Positions 27,766-36,568 of a stretch of 64,000 nucleotides of DNA are shown in pieces (the stretch's first letter is position 1; each line of letters begins with the position of its first letter). The stretch covers positions 62,001-126,000 of the forward strand of contig NZ_LWCS01000065.1 of NCBI RefSeq assembly GCF_001650495.1, in the 5' to 3' direction. The DNA is from Mycolicibacterium iranicum (GTDB lineage: Bacteria; Actinomycetota; Actinomycetes; Mycobacteriales; Mycobacteriaceae). The notes beneath the pieces were generated by a model that did not search any database, was not told the DNA's origin, and worked only from the letters and a program-made list of their open reading frames with translations. Both the position numbers and the translations under genes were made by a program.

Positions 27766-28821
27766 CTACCGCACCCGCAGCCGGGGGTCGATCCACAGGT
27801 ACACGATGTCAACGATCGTGTTGACGGTCACGTACAGCGCGACGGCCAGCAGGGTGATACCCAGGACGGTCGGGACGTCCTGACGGGTCACCGCGACGAC
27901 GGTGGCCTGCCCGATTCCGGACCGGCCGAAGACCTGCTCGACGATGACCGTTCCGGTGAGCATTCCGCCCACCGACCAGCCGGCAAGTGTGGCCGCGGGG
28001 ATCAGCGCATGCCGCAGCCCGTGCCGGATCTTGAGCTGCCATGGCGAGATCCCGCGCGCGAGAGCCGTGACCGCGTAGGGCTGTTCGAGCGACCGCTCGA
28101 TCCCCTCCCGCAAGACCTGGGACAGCACCGCAGCGAGCGGCAGACCCAGCGTCAGGCTCGGCAGAATCAGGTTCTCCAGCTTGCTTCCGCCGACGACCGG
28201 AAGCAGACCCAGCTGGAACGACAGCACAGTGATGAACACGATGCCCAACCAGAACGTCGGGATCGACGCGAAGGTCAGCTCCCCCAGGTACGTGATGCGG
28301 GTGGCCACGCCTTTGCGGGCCGCGGTGGTGACCGAGACGACCAGCGCCACCACGACGGCGATCAGCGTGGCCGCCCCGGTCAGCTGCGCGCTCGCGACCA
28401 ATCGATGGCTGAACAGGATGTCGCTCACCGGAACCCGCTGCACGTAGGACGTCCCGAAGTCGCCGTGCACCAGCCGGGTGAGGAAGTCGACGTACTGCAC
28501 GAACATCGACTTGTCCAGACCCCACTGCGCCTCGATGGCCGCCCTCAGTTCGGGGGTGTCGAACTCGCCCATCAGCAGCGTGACGGGGTCCCCGGGGGAC
28601 AGGTGTACCGCCAGGAACGCCGCCGACGCGGCGAGCCACAACACCACCACCGCGGCGAACAGCTTCTCGGCGATGTAGCGCGCCTGGAACGCGGCGCTCG
28701 ACCAGCGGCGCGCCCGTCGGGGCGGCAGAGTGCGCCCAGAACCCTGACCCACCGCGGCGTCCGCGCCGGGCAGGCTGGTGTGGGAGGTCTCGAGGACGGT
28801 CATAGGAGAATGCGACGGCAT
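27766..28821 (-). CDS. ABC importer permease, DppB type
   Basis: This 351-residue protein has a cytoplasmic N-terminus of about 45 residues, then a first helix. The block HLSPGDPVTLLMGEFDTPELRAAIEAQWGLD and later REGIERSLEQPYAVTALARGISPWQLKIRHGLRHAL (the EAA loop) are typical of DppB/OppB. Its start overlaps the monooxygenase stop by one base (TGATG), so translation is coupled. ATG 28803 is an alternative start. Confidence 0.93.
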   Translation of the reverse strand: MPSHSPMTVLETSHTSLPGADAAVGQGSGRTLPPRRARRWSSAAFQARYIAEKLFAAVVVLWLAASAAFLAVHLSPGDPVTLLMGEFDTPELRAAIEAQWGLDKSMFVQYVDFLTRLVHGDFGTSYVQRVPVSDILFSHRLVASAQLTGAATLIAVVVALVVSVTTAARKGVATRITYLGELTFASIPTFWLGIVFITVLSFQLGLLPVVGGSKLENLILPSLTLGLPLAAVLSQVLREGIERSLEQPYAVTALARGISPWQLKIRHGLRHALIPAATLAGWSVGGMLTGTVIVEQVFGRSGIGQATVVAVTRQDVPTVLGITLLAVALYVTVNTIVDIVYLWIDPRLRVR

Positions 28822-30230
28822 CAGCCGAACGCTGCCTCCGCCCGAATGTTTACCGCCCTACTACCACCCGCGGTATGCAGGCGCTTTCCACTGGGCTCGT
28901 AGCTTTCGAAGCCGTCACCGGGGCGCTCCAACCCGAGGGTGTCGCGCAGGGTGGTGCCGGGGTACTCCGTGCGGAAGATGCCCTTCCTCTGCAGCAACGG
29001 CACCACGTGGTCGACGAAAGCCGTCGCCACATCGGGCAATTGGGCGGACATGATGTTGAAGCCGTCGGACGCGCCGGCCTGGACCCAGGTCTCGATCTGG
29101 TCGGCCACCTGCTCGGGCGAACCGATCGCGGTGACGTGGGTCAGGCCGCCGCCCTGACGGGCCAGGATCTGGCGCACCGTGTACTTTTCGCGGCGGGCGG
29201 TGCCGATCAGCGCGGCGAAGTGTCCACCGGACGCGCCGAGCTCCCCGTCGGCGGGGACCAGATCCCACGGCAGTTCCTTGTCGAGGTCCAATGCCTCGAC
29301 GGGGACACCGATCTGCAGCGCCAGCGCGTTGATCGCGAAGCGTTCGGTGTGCAGCTCGCGCAGTTCGATCTCGCGGGCGCGCGCCTCGGCCTCGGTGGGT
29401 GCGACGAGCGTGATCAGGCCGGGCAGCACCCGGATGGTGTCGGGGTCGCGGCCCCACCCCTTGGCACGTTCTCGTACGGTGTTGCGGAACGCGATCGCCG
29501 ATTCGATCGTCGGCTGCACGGTGTAGACGGCGTCGGCGAACCGCGACGCCAGGCCGATGCCGTCGGGTGAAGATCCGGCCTGCACCAGCACCGGATGACC
29601 CTGCGGCGACCGTGGAAGGGGCAGGGGGCCAGCAGTTTTGACGTGTTCACCGGAGTAGTCCACGGCGCGGATGCGGGCTTCATCGACGTAGGTCCCGGTT
29701 TCGCGGTCGGCCACCCACGCATCGTCGGCCCAGCCGTCCCACAGCGCGATGACGGCCTCGACGAACTCGTGGGCGCGCTGGTACCGCGCATCGTGGTCCA
29801 GTCCGTGCTCGCGACCGAAGTTGCGCGCGACGTCATCTCCGTTGGTGGCCACGATGTTCCACGCGGCGCGGCCCTTGCTGATGTGGTCGAGAGTCGAGAT
29901 GCGGCGGGCCAGGTTGTACGCCGAGTTGTACGAGCTCGAGCCCGTGGCGACCAAACCGATGTGGCTGGTGTGCTGGGCGACCGCGGCGAACGCCAAGGTG
30001 GGATCGAGTCCGCGGAACGGACGGTACTCGCCGCGGTAACGCCACACCGGGGTGTCGGCGAGGAACACGGCGTCGAACTTGCCCCGCTCGGCGATCTTGG
30101 CGACCTCGATGTAGTGCTCGAGGCTGCTGTACTGCCGGGGATCGCCGTCGCCGGCACGCCATGCGCCGGGGAACACCCCACCGGGAATGAGATTGAGGTT
30201 CAGCGTGATCGAGGCGTGTGGGAAAGTCAT
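28821..30230 (-). CDS. NtaA/SnaA/DszA-family FMN-dependent monooxygenase
   Basis: This 469-residue flavin monooxygenase has the family's N-terminus (NLNLIPGGVFPGAWR) and the FLADTPVW, ISTLDHISKGRAAWNIVAT and HPVLVQAGSSPDG blocks. Family members attack nitrilotriacetate, dibenzothiophene sulfone or S-alkyl compounds using reduced FMN from a separate reductase. No flavin reductase gene is nearby. Position between a rhodanese and a peptide-type importer suggests cleavage of C-S or C-N bonds in the imported compound. It starts nine bases after the rhodanese stop. Confidence 0.9.
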   Translation of the reverse strand: MTFPHASITLNLNLIPGGVFPGAWRAGDGDPRQYSSLEHYIEVAKIAERGKFDAVFLADTPVWRYRGEYRPFRGLDPTLAFAAVAQHTSHIGLVATGSSSYNSAYNLARRISTLDHISKGRAAWNIVATNGDDVARNFGREHGLDHDARYQRAHEFVEAVIALWDGWADDAWVADRETGTYVDEARIRAVDYSGEHVKTAGPLPLPRSPQGHPVLVQAGSSPDGIGLASRFADAVYTVQPTIESAIAFRNTVRERAKGWGRDPDTIRVLPGLITLVAPTEAEARAREIELRELHTERFAINALALQIGVPVEALDLDKELPWDLVPADGELGASGGHFAALIGTARREKYTVRQILARQGGGLTHVTAIGSPEQVADQIETWVQAGASDGFNIMSAQLPDVATAFVDHVVPLLQRKGIFRTEYPGTTLRDTLGLERPGDGFESYEPSGKRLHTAGGSRAVNIRAEAAFG

Positions 30231-30239
30231 TGCTGTCTC

Positions 30240-31097
30240 CTACCTTTCGACAGGGAAGCCCACGATGCTTCCCCATTCGGTCCATGAGCCGTCGTATACG
30301 CGGACGTTGTCGTAGCCGAGCACTTCCGAGAGGGCGATCCAGCCCAGTGTCGACCGGTGTGAGAGCCGGCAATAGTTGACGATGACAGTCTTGTCGTCCA
30401 AAGACGCTGAACCGCCGGCTTTCTCGTCCACGAGGCGCTGAAGTTCCGCGCGTTCCCGCAGCCGGCCGTGCTCGTCGAGCAGGTCGCGGAAGAACAGATG
30501 CTGTGCACCGGGGATGCGGCCGTGGCGTTCCGCCCCGTGGTCGATGGGCGCGTTCGGTCCGCTGACCCGGGCTCCGCTGTATTCCTCGGGGGTGCGGTAG
30601 TCGAGGATCAGCACATCGTCGCGGCCCAGCAGCGCCCGCACGTCGTCGCGGCCGATGCGCAGGCGCTCCTGTTCGGCGCTGGGTTCGGGCACCGGCAGCG
30701 GTGAAGTCGCCGAGATTCGGTCCACGGTTCCGCCCGTCGGCAGACCTGCCGCCCGCCACGCCTCGAGTCCACCGTCAAGGTAGGCGATGTCCTCATAGCC
30801 GCGCACCCGCAGCGTCCACAGCACGTAAGCGGCGAACTGGGTCGGGTCACCGGCAAGGACGATCCGGGAGCCTTGACCGGCACCGAGCGCGAACAGCCTC
30901 TCCGACAGTTTTTCGGCGGTGGCGAGTTCGCGCTCCATCGGATGCCACGCCAGGTCTTTCCAGAACACGGCGCGCGCGCCGGGGATCAACGGCTGGTCCG
31001 GCACGCCGGCGTAGATCTCGATGACCGCAAGGTTCGGATCGTCGAGGCTCGCGCCGAGGTCCTCGACGGAGATCACGCTGCGGGTGATCAAGCTCAT
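30240..31097 (-). CDS. Thiosulfate/3-mercaptopyruvate sulfurtransferase (tandem rhodanese)
   Basis: This 285-residue protein has two rhodanese domains. The first (about 1-125) is non-catalytic. The second holds Cys243 in the active loop NYCRLSHR. The Arg and second polar residue of the loop suggest thiosulfate-like sulfur donors. It is the first gene of the minus-strand operon with the monooxygenase and ABC importer and has a good AAAGGA site before ATG 31097. It likely handles sulfane sulfur released from the imported compound. A second rhodanese is transcribed away from it. Confidence 0.9.
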   Translation of the reverse strand: MSLITRSVISVEDLGASLDDPNLAVIEIYAGVPDQPLIPGARAVFWKDLAWHPMERELATAEKLSERLFALGAGQGSRIVLAGDPTQFAAYVLWTLRVRGYEDIAYLDGGLEAWRAAGLPTGGTVDRISATSPLPVPEPSAEQERLRIGRDDVRALLGRDDVLILDYRTPEEYSGARVSGPNAPIDHGAERHGRIPGAQHLFFRDLLDEHGRLRERAELQRLVDEKAGGSASLDDKTVIVNYCRLSHRSTLGWIALSEVLGYDNVRVYDGSWTEWGSIVGFPVER

Positions 31098-31324
31098 TCC
31101 CGGGTCCTTTGTTACAACTTGATTTGACACAAAATGTGTTGTCCTACAGGAACATTAAAAGCTGCACCCCGGTGCGTCCATAATTTCTCTTATCGCGAGA
31201 ATAAGTACCGATACCCGCCCTACGCTGCGGCGAGTGAGTTTGCGTCATGCGTAGTTTTTGTCGGTCCGCTCGACCTGTTGCAATGTTATGAAACATAATT
31301 CGTGACCTACGAGGAAGGACACCT
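31098..31324. promoter_or_regulatory. Shared regulatory region between divergent rhodanese genes
   Basis: This 227-base gap is AT-rich for the genome and holds the promoters of two divergent units. I see three inverted repeats: ACACA-AAA-TGTGT (31127-31139), overlapping arms CTTAT/ATAAG and TTCTC/GAGAA (31185-31205), and TTATG-AAA-CATAA (31286-31298). A TTGACA at 31124-31129 may be a -35 element on the plus strand. The first and third share a five-AAA-five design, as if for one regulator bound at both promoters. Confidence 0.6.
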
Positions 31325-32155
31325 ATGAGCGAAGCGGCACGCAGCGCCCACCTGATCGGGCCCGCGGAGCTGCAGGGGTGGCTGGCCCGGCGCCCAGACA
31401 CGGTTCTGCTCGATGTCCGCCATGTGATGCCTGCCGACCGGGCCGACCGCGATGCCTTCCTTGCCGGCCACCTTCCCGGTGCGCTCTTCGTCGATGTCGA
31501 TACCGACCTCGCCGGGGTAAGCACAGGACGCAACGGGAAGCGTCCGCTGCCCGGCGAAGCGGAGTTCGAGAAGACTGTGCGCCGATGGGGCGTCGACACC
31601 GACACCCCGGTGGTGGTCTACGGTGCCGCCCGCTCCCCCGCGCCGGCACGCGCATGGTGGCTGCTGCAGTGGGCCGGAGTCGAGTCGGTGCGCCTGCTCG
31701 ACGGCGGCTTCCAGGGATGGGCGGGCGAGATCGTCGCCGGGGAGGAAGGCGGTCGCAGGGAAAGCGATTTCGTCATCCGGCCCGGGAGCCTGCCTGTGGT
31801 CGAGGTCGGTGACGTCCCGTCATTCGCCGAGCGCGGCCTGCTCCTCGACGCCCGGCCCGCGATCAAGTTCTCCCACCCCACCGATGCCGGTGCGGGTCAT
31901 ATCCCCGGTGCCCGCTGCGCGCCGGTCGCCGAATTCTTCGATGCTGCAGGCTTTCTCGCTCCTGATGACGAGTTGCGGGAACGCTTCGCCGCGGTCGGCG
32001 TCGTCGAAGGCGCGGAACCGGCGACATACTGCAGCACCGGCGTGGCCGCCGCGTTCGAAGTCTTCGTGCTGTCCGTGCTCGGTGTCCGCGCGCGTCTCTA
32101 CGTCGGCTCGGCATCGGAGTGGACCGCCGATCCGTCGCGTGTCCTCGTGCGGTGA
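31325..32155 (+). CDS. Thiosulfate/3-mercaptopyruvate sulfurtransferase (tandem rhodanese)
   Basis: The protein has 276 residues and two rhodanese domains. The first starts LLDVRHVMP and has GHLPGALFVDVDTDLAG. The second holds Cys236 in TYCSTGVAA. The loop differs from that of the divergent rhodanese (CSTGVA against CRLSHR), so donor preference is probably different. An AGGA-type site precedes the ATG. The MFS gene begins on its stop (GTGA overlap). Confidence 0.9.
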   Translation: MSEAARSAHLIGPAELQGWLARRPDTVLLDVRHVMPADRADRDAFLAGHLPGALFVDVDTDLAGVSTGRNGKRPLPGEAEFEKTVRRWGVDTDTPVVVYGAARSPAPARAWWLLQWAGVESVRLLDGGFQGWAGEIVAGEEGGRRESDFVIRPGSLPVVEVGDVPSFAERGLLLDARPAIKFSHPTDAGAGHIPGARCAPVAEFFDAAGFLAPDDELRERFAAVGVVEGAEPATYCSTGVAAAFEVFVLSVLGVRARLYVGSASEWTADPSRVLVR

Positions 32156-33462
32156 CACCGCCCACCGAACGCACCGGACGGCGCCTGCTACTCGACCTCA
32201 CGCCGATCCGGCGCAGCCGCGCCTACGGGCGTCTGTGGTTCGGCACGGCGCTGGGGAGCATCGGCCAGGAGATGACGGTAGTGACGGTCTCCCTGCAGGT
32301 GTACGCCCTCACGGCATCGACGTTCGCGGTGTCGTTGATCGCCGGCATCGCGTTGGCGCCCATGATCATTCTCGGCCTCTACGGGGGCACACTGGCCGAC
32401 CGCTTCGACCGCCGGTGGGTCGCGATGATCGCTTCGGTGATCTCGTGGGTGGCGATCATCGTGCTCACGGTCCACGCCTGGGTGGGGGGCACGTCGCTGT
32501 GGCTGTTATATGCGGCGGCCACGGTCAACTCGGTGGCGGGCACAGTCGGCGGCATCACCCGGCGCGCCATCGTGCCGCGGCTCCTGCCACGAGAGCTCCT
32601 ACCTGCCGCCGGTGCGCTCAACGGCATCAATGTGGGATTGATGGCCACACTGGGTCCACTCCTGGCCGCCGCCGCGGTCGGCGTGGGCGGCTTTCAGGCC
32701 GCGTTCCTGATGGACGCGGTGCTGCACACCGCGGTGTTCCTGGGCGTGTGGGCGCTGCCGGCGCTGCGTCCGCTCGACGAGTCGCGCGCCGCCTCTGTCG
32801 GCGCGCTGCGGGCAGTCCGCGACGGGCTCGGATATCTGCGGCGCGCCAGTAACATTCGCTTCGCGCTCACGATCGATCTGTTCCTGATGGCCCTGGCTCA
32901 GCCTCGGGTGCTCTACCCTGCGCTGGGCGCGGTGACGCTGGGCGGCGGGGTGACGACGGTGGGTGTGCTGTCCGCGGCATTCGCGGCGGGCGCGATGTTC
33001 ATCTCGCTGTTCTCCGGATGGACGGGTGGTGTGCAGCGCCAGGGCGCCGCGATCATCGTGGTGTCCTACATCTATGCCGCGACGATCGCGGTCGCGGGCA
33101 TCATCCTGTGGGCAGCAATCATCTGGCCGGCGCACCACGGCACCAACACAGCTGCGATCGTTGCACTCGCGATCGCACTGGCTGTCGGTGGTGCGGCCGA
33201 CGGGGTGTCGGCCATTTTCCGGGGCGCGATCCTGCAGGCCGCGGTGCCCGACGAGCTGCGCGGGCGGGTGCAGAGCATCTTCTCGATCATCGTCACCGGG
33301 GGTCCCCGCGTCGGCGACGTGGTGACCGGTGCGGTCGCCAGCGTCTTTGCGATCTGGAGTCCGCTGCTCGCAGGGGGTGTCGCGATGCTTCTGGTTATCT
33401 GGGTGCTCGTGCGGCGCACCCCGTCGTTCCGTGGGTATGACAGAGACGACCCGAAGCCGTGA
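32152..33462 (+). CDS. MFS transporter (EntS-like exporter group)
   Basis: This 436-residue protein has about eleven to twelve hydrophobic segments. The signature GGTLADRFDRRWVAMIAS lies between helices 2 and 3, as in EntS-type MFS exporters. The GTG at 32152 overlaps the rhodanese TGA and replaces an upstream ATG that would lie inside the rhodanese gene. Coupling with the rhodanese suggests export of a sulfur product such as sulfite or a toxic by-product. This is an inference. Its stop lies four bases from the end of the ferredoxin gene on the other strand. Confidence 0.87.
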   Translation: MTPPTERTGRRLLLDLTPIRRSRAYGRLWFGTALGSIGQEMTVVTVSLQVYALTASTFAVSLIAGIALAPMIILGLYGGTLADRFDRRWVAMIASVISWVAIIVLTVHAWVGGTSLWLLYAAATVNSVAGTVGGITRRAIVPRLLPRELLPAAGALNGINVGLMATLGPLLAAAAVGVGGFQAAFLMDAVLHTAVFLGVWALPALRPLDESRAASVGALRAVRDGLGYLRRASNIRFALTIDLFLMALAQPRVLYPALGAVTLGGGVTTVGVLSAAFAAGAMFISLFSGWTGGVQRQGAAIIVVSYIYAATIAVAGIILWAAIIWPAHHGTNTAAIVALAIALAVGGAADGVSAIFRGAILQAAVPDELRGRVQSIFSIIVTGGPRVGDVVTGAVASVFAIWSPLLAGGVAMLLVIWVLVRRTPSFRGYDRDDPKP

Positions 33463-33466
33463 TCTT

Positions 33467-33796
33467 CTACGACGTTTGGGGTTGCACCGCGCTTCGGGCA
33501 CCGGGTGAGCGGCCCTTGCCCCAACCGAGCACCGCACGGTAGCCACCGATCAGGCCCTCGGCCCGAAGGCTTTCGAGATCACGAAAACGGGAATCCTCGG
33601 GCACCGGGTCAACGAGCGGTGCGACGAACAGTGCGTCGACCGGACAGTACGCCTCGCACTGGAAACACGTCTGGCAGCTGCCGTGCCGGGCAATCACGGG
33701 GATGCCGTCCTCACCGCGGTCGAACACTCTGGTCGGGCACACCTCGATGCACTTATCACAGGTGATGCAGCGGTCTGCGTCGACGATCTCGATCAT
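33467..33796 (-). CDS. 2x[4Fe-4S] ferredoxin subunit (AprB-like)
   Basis: This 109-residue protein has two cluster motifs: CITCDKCIEVCP (about residues 10-21) and CQTCFQCEAYCP (about 43-54). The first two-thirds is a bacterial ferredoxin fold. The tail (LIGGYRAVLGWGKG) is a short extension. Its start overlaps the stop of the flavoprotein gene by four bases (ATGA), so the two are made together as an electron-transfer pair, as in adenylylsulfate reductase AprAB or small fumarate-reductase-like enzymes. Confidence 0.9.
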   Translation of the reverse strand: MIEIVDADRCITCDKCIEVCPTRVFDRGEDGIPVIARHGSCQTCFQCEAYCPVDALFVAPLVDPVPEDSRFRDLESLRAEGLIGGYRAVLGWGKGRSPGARSAVQPQTS

Positions 33797-35343
33797 GCGG
33801 CGCGCTTCCGGTCGTTGAGCCACTGCGGTTCAGGTACGGTCCACAGATCTTCGAGACCACCCGTGACGAGACGGTGCAGTTGGCCCGGGTCCTGTTCGGG
33901 AAAGTCGAATCGTCGGTGCATACCACGGGTTTCGGTGCGATGGAGCGCGGCGTGATACATCCACCGGCCGTGTGCGAGCATCGCAGCTGTCTCGCGCTCG
34001 GCCAGCTTCGATCCGCCGCGCGCAGCCCGCCACAGCCCGTCGAGGTCGGCGAGCGCCGGCGCCAGACGGTCAGCGTGGCGCAGGTAGTTGATCTCATAGG
34101 CGGTCGTCAGACGCTGGATCTCCGGCAGCGCCGCGCGATCCACGCCGATACCGGCGACGTCGGTGAGGCGACTGGGCGGGCGTCCCCTTGTGCGCGCGAA
34201 ATCGGCGGCCCCGCGCCCGGCCCAGGAGCCCGAGCAGGCCGCCCACGACGCGTTGTGCGCACCGCCGCCCGTATAGGCACCGGCGACGAGCTGGCGGGTT
34301 GCCGTGTCCCCAGCCGCGAACAGGCCGGGAACGTCGGTGGCGCAGTCGTTTCCGGCGATCCGCACACCGCCGGTGCCGCGAACCGTGCCCTCACACAGCA
34401 GGGTGATCTCGAAGAACTCGGTGAACGGGTCGATGCCGAGCCGGTCGAAGGTCAGAAAGAAGTTCGGCTGGCCGGTGCGCATGATCCCGCGGTCGCCCTC
34501 GGGTGCCCGGTCCAGCCGGGCGTACACGGGCTCGTCGAGCAGCGTCTGCGCGATCAGCGTGCGGTCCTTGGTGGCACCGGGTGCCTCCAGGAAGGAGCCG
34601 TCGGCGCGGTAGAAGCTGGCCCATGCGTAGTAGGCGTTCTTCGTCATCGACGTGCCCTTGGGCGCCAGCGCGTAGGCGTTGGAGAATTCCATGCCCGAGA
34701 GCACCGCGCCGGCTTCGGCGGCCATCAGCGCACCGTCACCGGTGTCGGTGTCGCATCCCATGGTCTTGGACTGAAACGCGCACCCTCCGGTCGCGAGGAC
34801 CACCGCACTTGCCGCGATGCGGATCTGCGTGCCGTCGACGCGTCGCACCGCGACAGCGCCTGACACCGTGCCGTCGCGGTCGGCGAGCAGGTGCAGTGCC
34901 GGCGTATGGTCCAGGATGCGGACGCCGAGGCGCTGCAGTCTGATTCGCTGCCGCCGCATGTACTCGGGACCTTGCAGGTCCTCGCGAATCTGGCGACCCT
35001 CACTGTCGACGGGGAACGGGTAGCGTTGAATTCGCGCCAGCTCGTCCATCCGCACTATGGTGTCGTCGAGCACGCGCGACATCCAGCCGCGGTCGGTCAG
35101 GCCGGCGCCGAGCTCCTCCCGCTTGGCCATCGCGGCTTCGCGAAGTTCGGGGACATCGTCGACGTACCAGACGCCGGTGCCGGCGGAGGCGGTGGCACCG
35201 CTGGCACCGGTGTAGCCCTTGTCCGCGAGGACAACGTCGGCGCCCGCCTCGCGTGCCTTTATCGCCGCCCACGATCCCGCAGGGCCGCCACCGATCACGA
35301 GGACGTCCGTGGCGAGGGTCTCGGCTTCTCGCGAGGTCGTCAG
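33793..35343 (-). CDS. FAD-dependent oxidoreductase, AprA/fumarate-reductase-like, probable CTG start
   Basis: The 516-residue flavoprotein has DVLVIGGGPAGSWAA, AVVLATGGCAFQS, and the FAD-closing GLFAAGDTATRQLVAGAYTGGG. This is the succinate dehydrogenase/fumarate reductase/AprA superfamily, shorter than usual AprA. The first GTG in frame (35298) would cut off the first strand of the FAD fold. A TAA bounds the frame upstream and no ATG, GTG or TTG lies between. A CTG at 35341-35343 follows a GGAAGG site by eight bases and gives a full N-terminus (MTTSREAETLATDV). It is coupled to the ferredoxin gene. In this sulfur-rich neighbourhood, reduction or oxidation of a sulfur oxyanion is the leading guess. 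Confidence 0.85.
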   Translation of the reverse strand: MTTSREAETLATDVLVIGGGPAGSWAAIKAREAGADVVLADKGYTGASGATASAGTGVWYVDDVPELREAAMAKREELGAGLTDRGWMSRVLDDTIVRMDELARIQRYPFPVDSEGRQIREDLQGPEYMRRQRIRLQRLGVRILDHTPALHLLADRDGTVSGAVAVRRVDGTQIRIAASAVVLATGGCAFQSKTMGCDTDTGDGALMAAEAGAVLSGMEFSNAYALAPKGTSMTKNAYYAWASFYRADGSFLEAPGATKDRTLIAQTLLDEPVYARLDRAPEGDRGIMRTGQPNFFLTFDRLGIDPFTEFFEITLLCEGTVRGTGGVRIAGNDCATDVPGLFAAGDTATRQLVAGAYTGGGAHNASWAACSGSWAGRGAADFARTRGRPPSRLTDVAGIGVDRAALPEIQRLTTAYEINYLRHADRLAPALADLDGLWRAARGGSKLAERETAAMLAHGRWMYHAALHRTETRGMHRRFDFPEQDPGQLHRLVTGGLEDLWTVPEPQWLNDRKRAA

Positions 35344-35476
35344 TCGAGTTGCCTTCCCGGGTGCACGGGCGCCGTGTTACGACCGCCCGACGATCCTGCC
35401 CCGGCCGCGCGCACCACGGAACGAATGCAATCGCGACGATTCTTTCTGTGATTTCGTTGTCCGATTCATGCGAAAA

Positions 35477-36511
35477 CTAGAGCCCCAGCAGCTCCGCGAG
35501 TTCAGCTTCGCTGAATCCACCCGGCCCGCGTCCGGAACGCGCCGCGTCGCGCGCCAACCGTGCCAACGTGGCGTTGAGCGGTGCCGTCCCGCCGTAGCGG
35601 TGCGCGATGCGGGCGATCTCGCCGTTGAGGAAATCGGTCTCGACGCTGCCGCTGTTGCGTGCCAGCGATTGCCACGTCGAATTCGGGATGACGCTGCCGG
35701 TCCCCGCAACAGGGCGCACGGTGGGCCCCTCGGCGCGGGCCGCCCTGGAAACGTCGAACGGCACGTAGCCGATGCCGGCCTGCGCGAGAACCTGCTCGCC
35801 CTCGCGGACGACCGCGGTCGCCACCTCGCCGTCGCGGGCCGACCCCGTCAGTGCGACAACGGCATTGCTCAAGTTGGTGAGCAGCTTGTTGTACTTCCAC
35901 GGCGCGGCGTCGCGAGGCAGCTTCACCAGGATCCCGGCGGGCGTCCACGCCTCGGCGATGTCCTCGAGGAGAACCCGGTCCTCGTCGGTGGCCAACGCCG
36001 CCGGCCAGCGAGCGATGTGGAATTGTGCGGCCACCGGCCATGATTTGGCGATGATCTCGCCGGGGGTCACGTAGGCGGCGGGCGTCCAGACGCACACGCC
36101 GAAGACGCGGGCGAAGAAGCGCAAGGCCTTCTCCTCGGCGACGACTCCGTTGAGTGCCGTGAACACGGGCAGCAGTTCCCCGGCCGTACCGACGACGTCG
36201 TCACCGTCGCGCACAGGCTGATCGGCCCAGTCCTGCAGCGCCGCATCGAGTTGGTGGGTCTTGGTCGCGAACACCAGCACATCACGATTCGTGAGCCGGA
36301 CTTCCTCCGGTGCACCGGCCGCAGTCACGGATATGTCGTACGTGTCGTCCGGCGTGCGCAGGGTCAGCCCCTTCTCGGCCAGGACTCGCGCGTGCTCGCC
36401 CCGAGCCACCAGGACCACGTCGACGCCGGACCGCGCCAGCGCCCCGCCGACGGTGCCGCCGACGGCACCGGCACCGATGATGACGTAACGACGTGACGCA
36501 TGCTGTGACAC
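35477..36511 (-). CDS. Ketopantoate reductase family (ApbA/PanE) dehydrogenase
   Basis: This 344-residue protein has an N-terminal NADP motif (IGAGAVGGTVGGAL, residues 12-25), the ATKTHQLDAAL block, and the conserved Lys in KYNKLLTNLSNAVV. The fold is the ketopantoate reductase kind, but many family members act on other 2-oxo acids, and here the residue pattern around the active site is atypical. It lies 133 bases upstream of the AprA-like gene on the same strand and may or may not share its transcript. Confidence 0.85.
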   Translation of the reverse strand: MSQHASRRYVIIGAGAVGGTVGGALARSGVDVVLVARGEHARVLAEKGLTLRTPDDTYDISVTAAGAPEEVRLTNRDVLVFATKTHQLDAALQDWADQPVRDGDDVVGTAGELLPVFTALNGVVAEEKALRFFARVFGVCVWTPAAYVTPGEIIAKSWPVAAQFHIARWPAALATDEDRVLLEDIAEAWTPAGILVKLPRDAAPWKYNKLLTNLSNAVVALTGSARDGEVATAVVREGEQVLAQAGIGYVPFDVSRAARAEGPTVRPVAGTGSVIPNSTWQSLARNSGSVETDFLNGEIARIAHRYGGTAPLNATLARLARDAARSGRGPGGFSEAELAELLGL

Positions 36512-36568
36512 GAACCAGCTCCTCCTGACGGGTGGGTTACACGGTAGCCGCGGCTTGCCTCCCGGTGA

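Noticed and set aside
35296..35298. GTG as the start of the AprA-like gene
   Set aside because: It would cut the first strand of the FAD fold (DVLVIGGG), and no ribosome binding site lies at a proper distance. CTG 35341-35343 has both.
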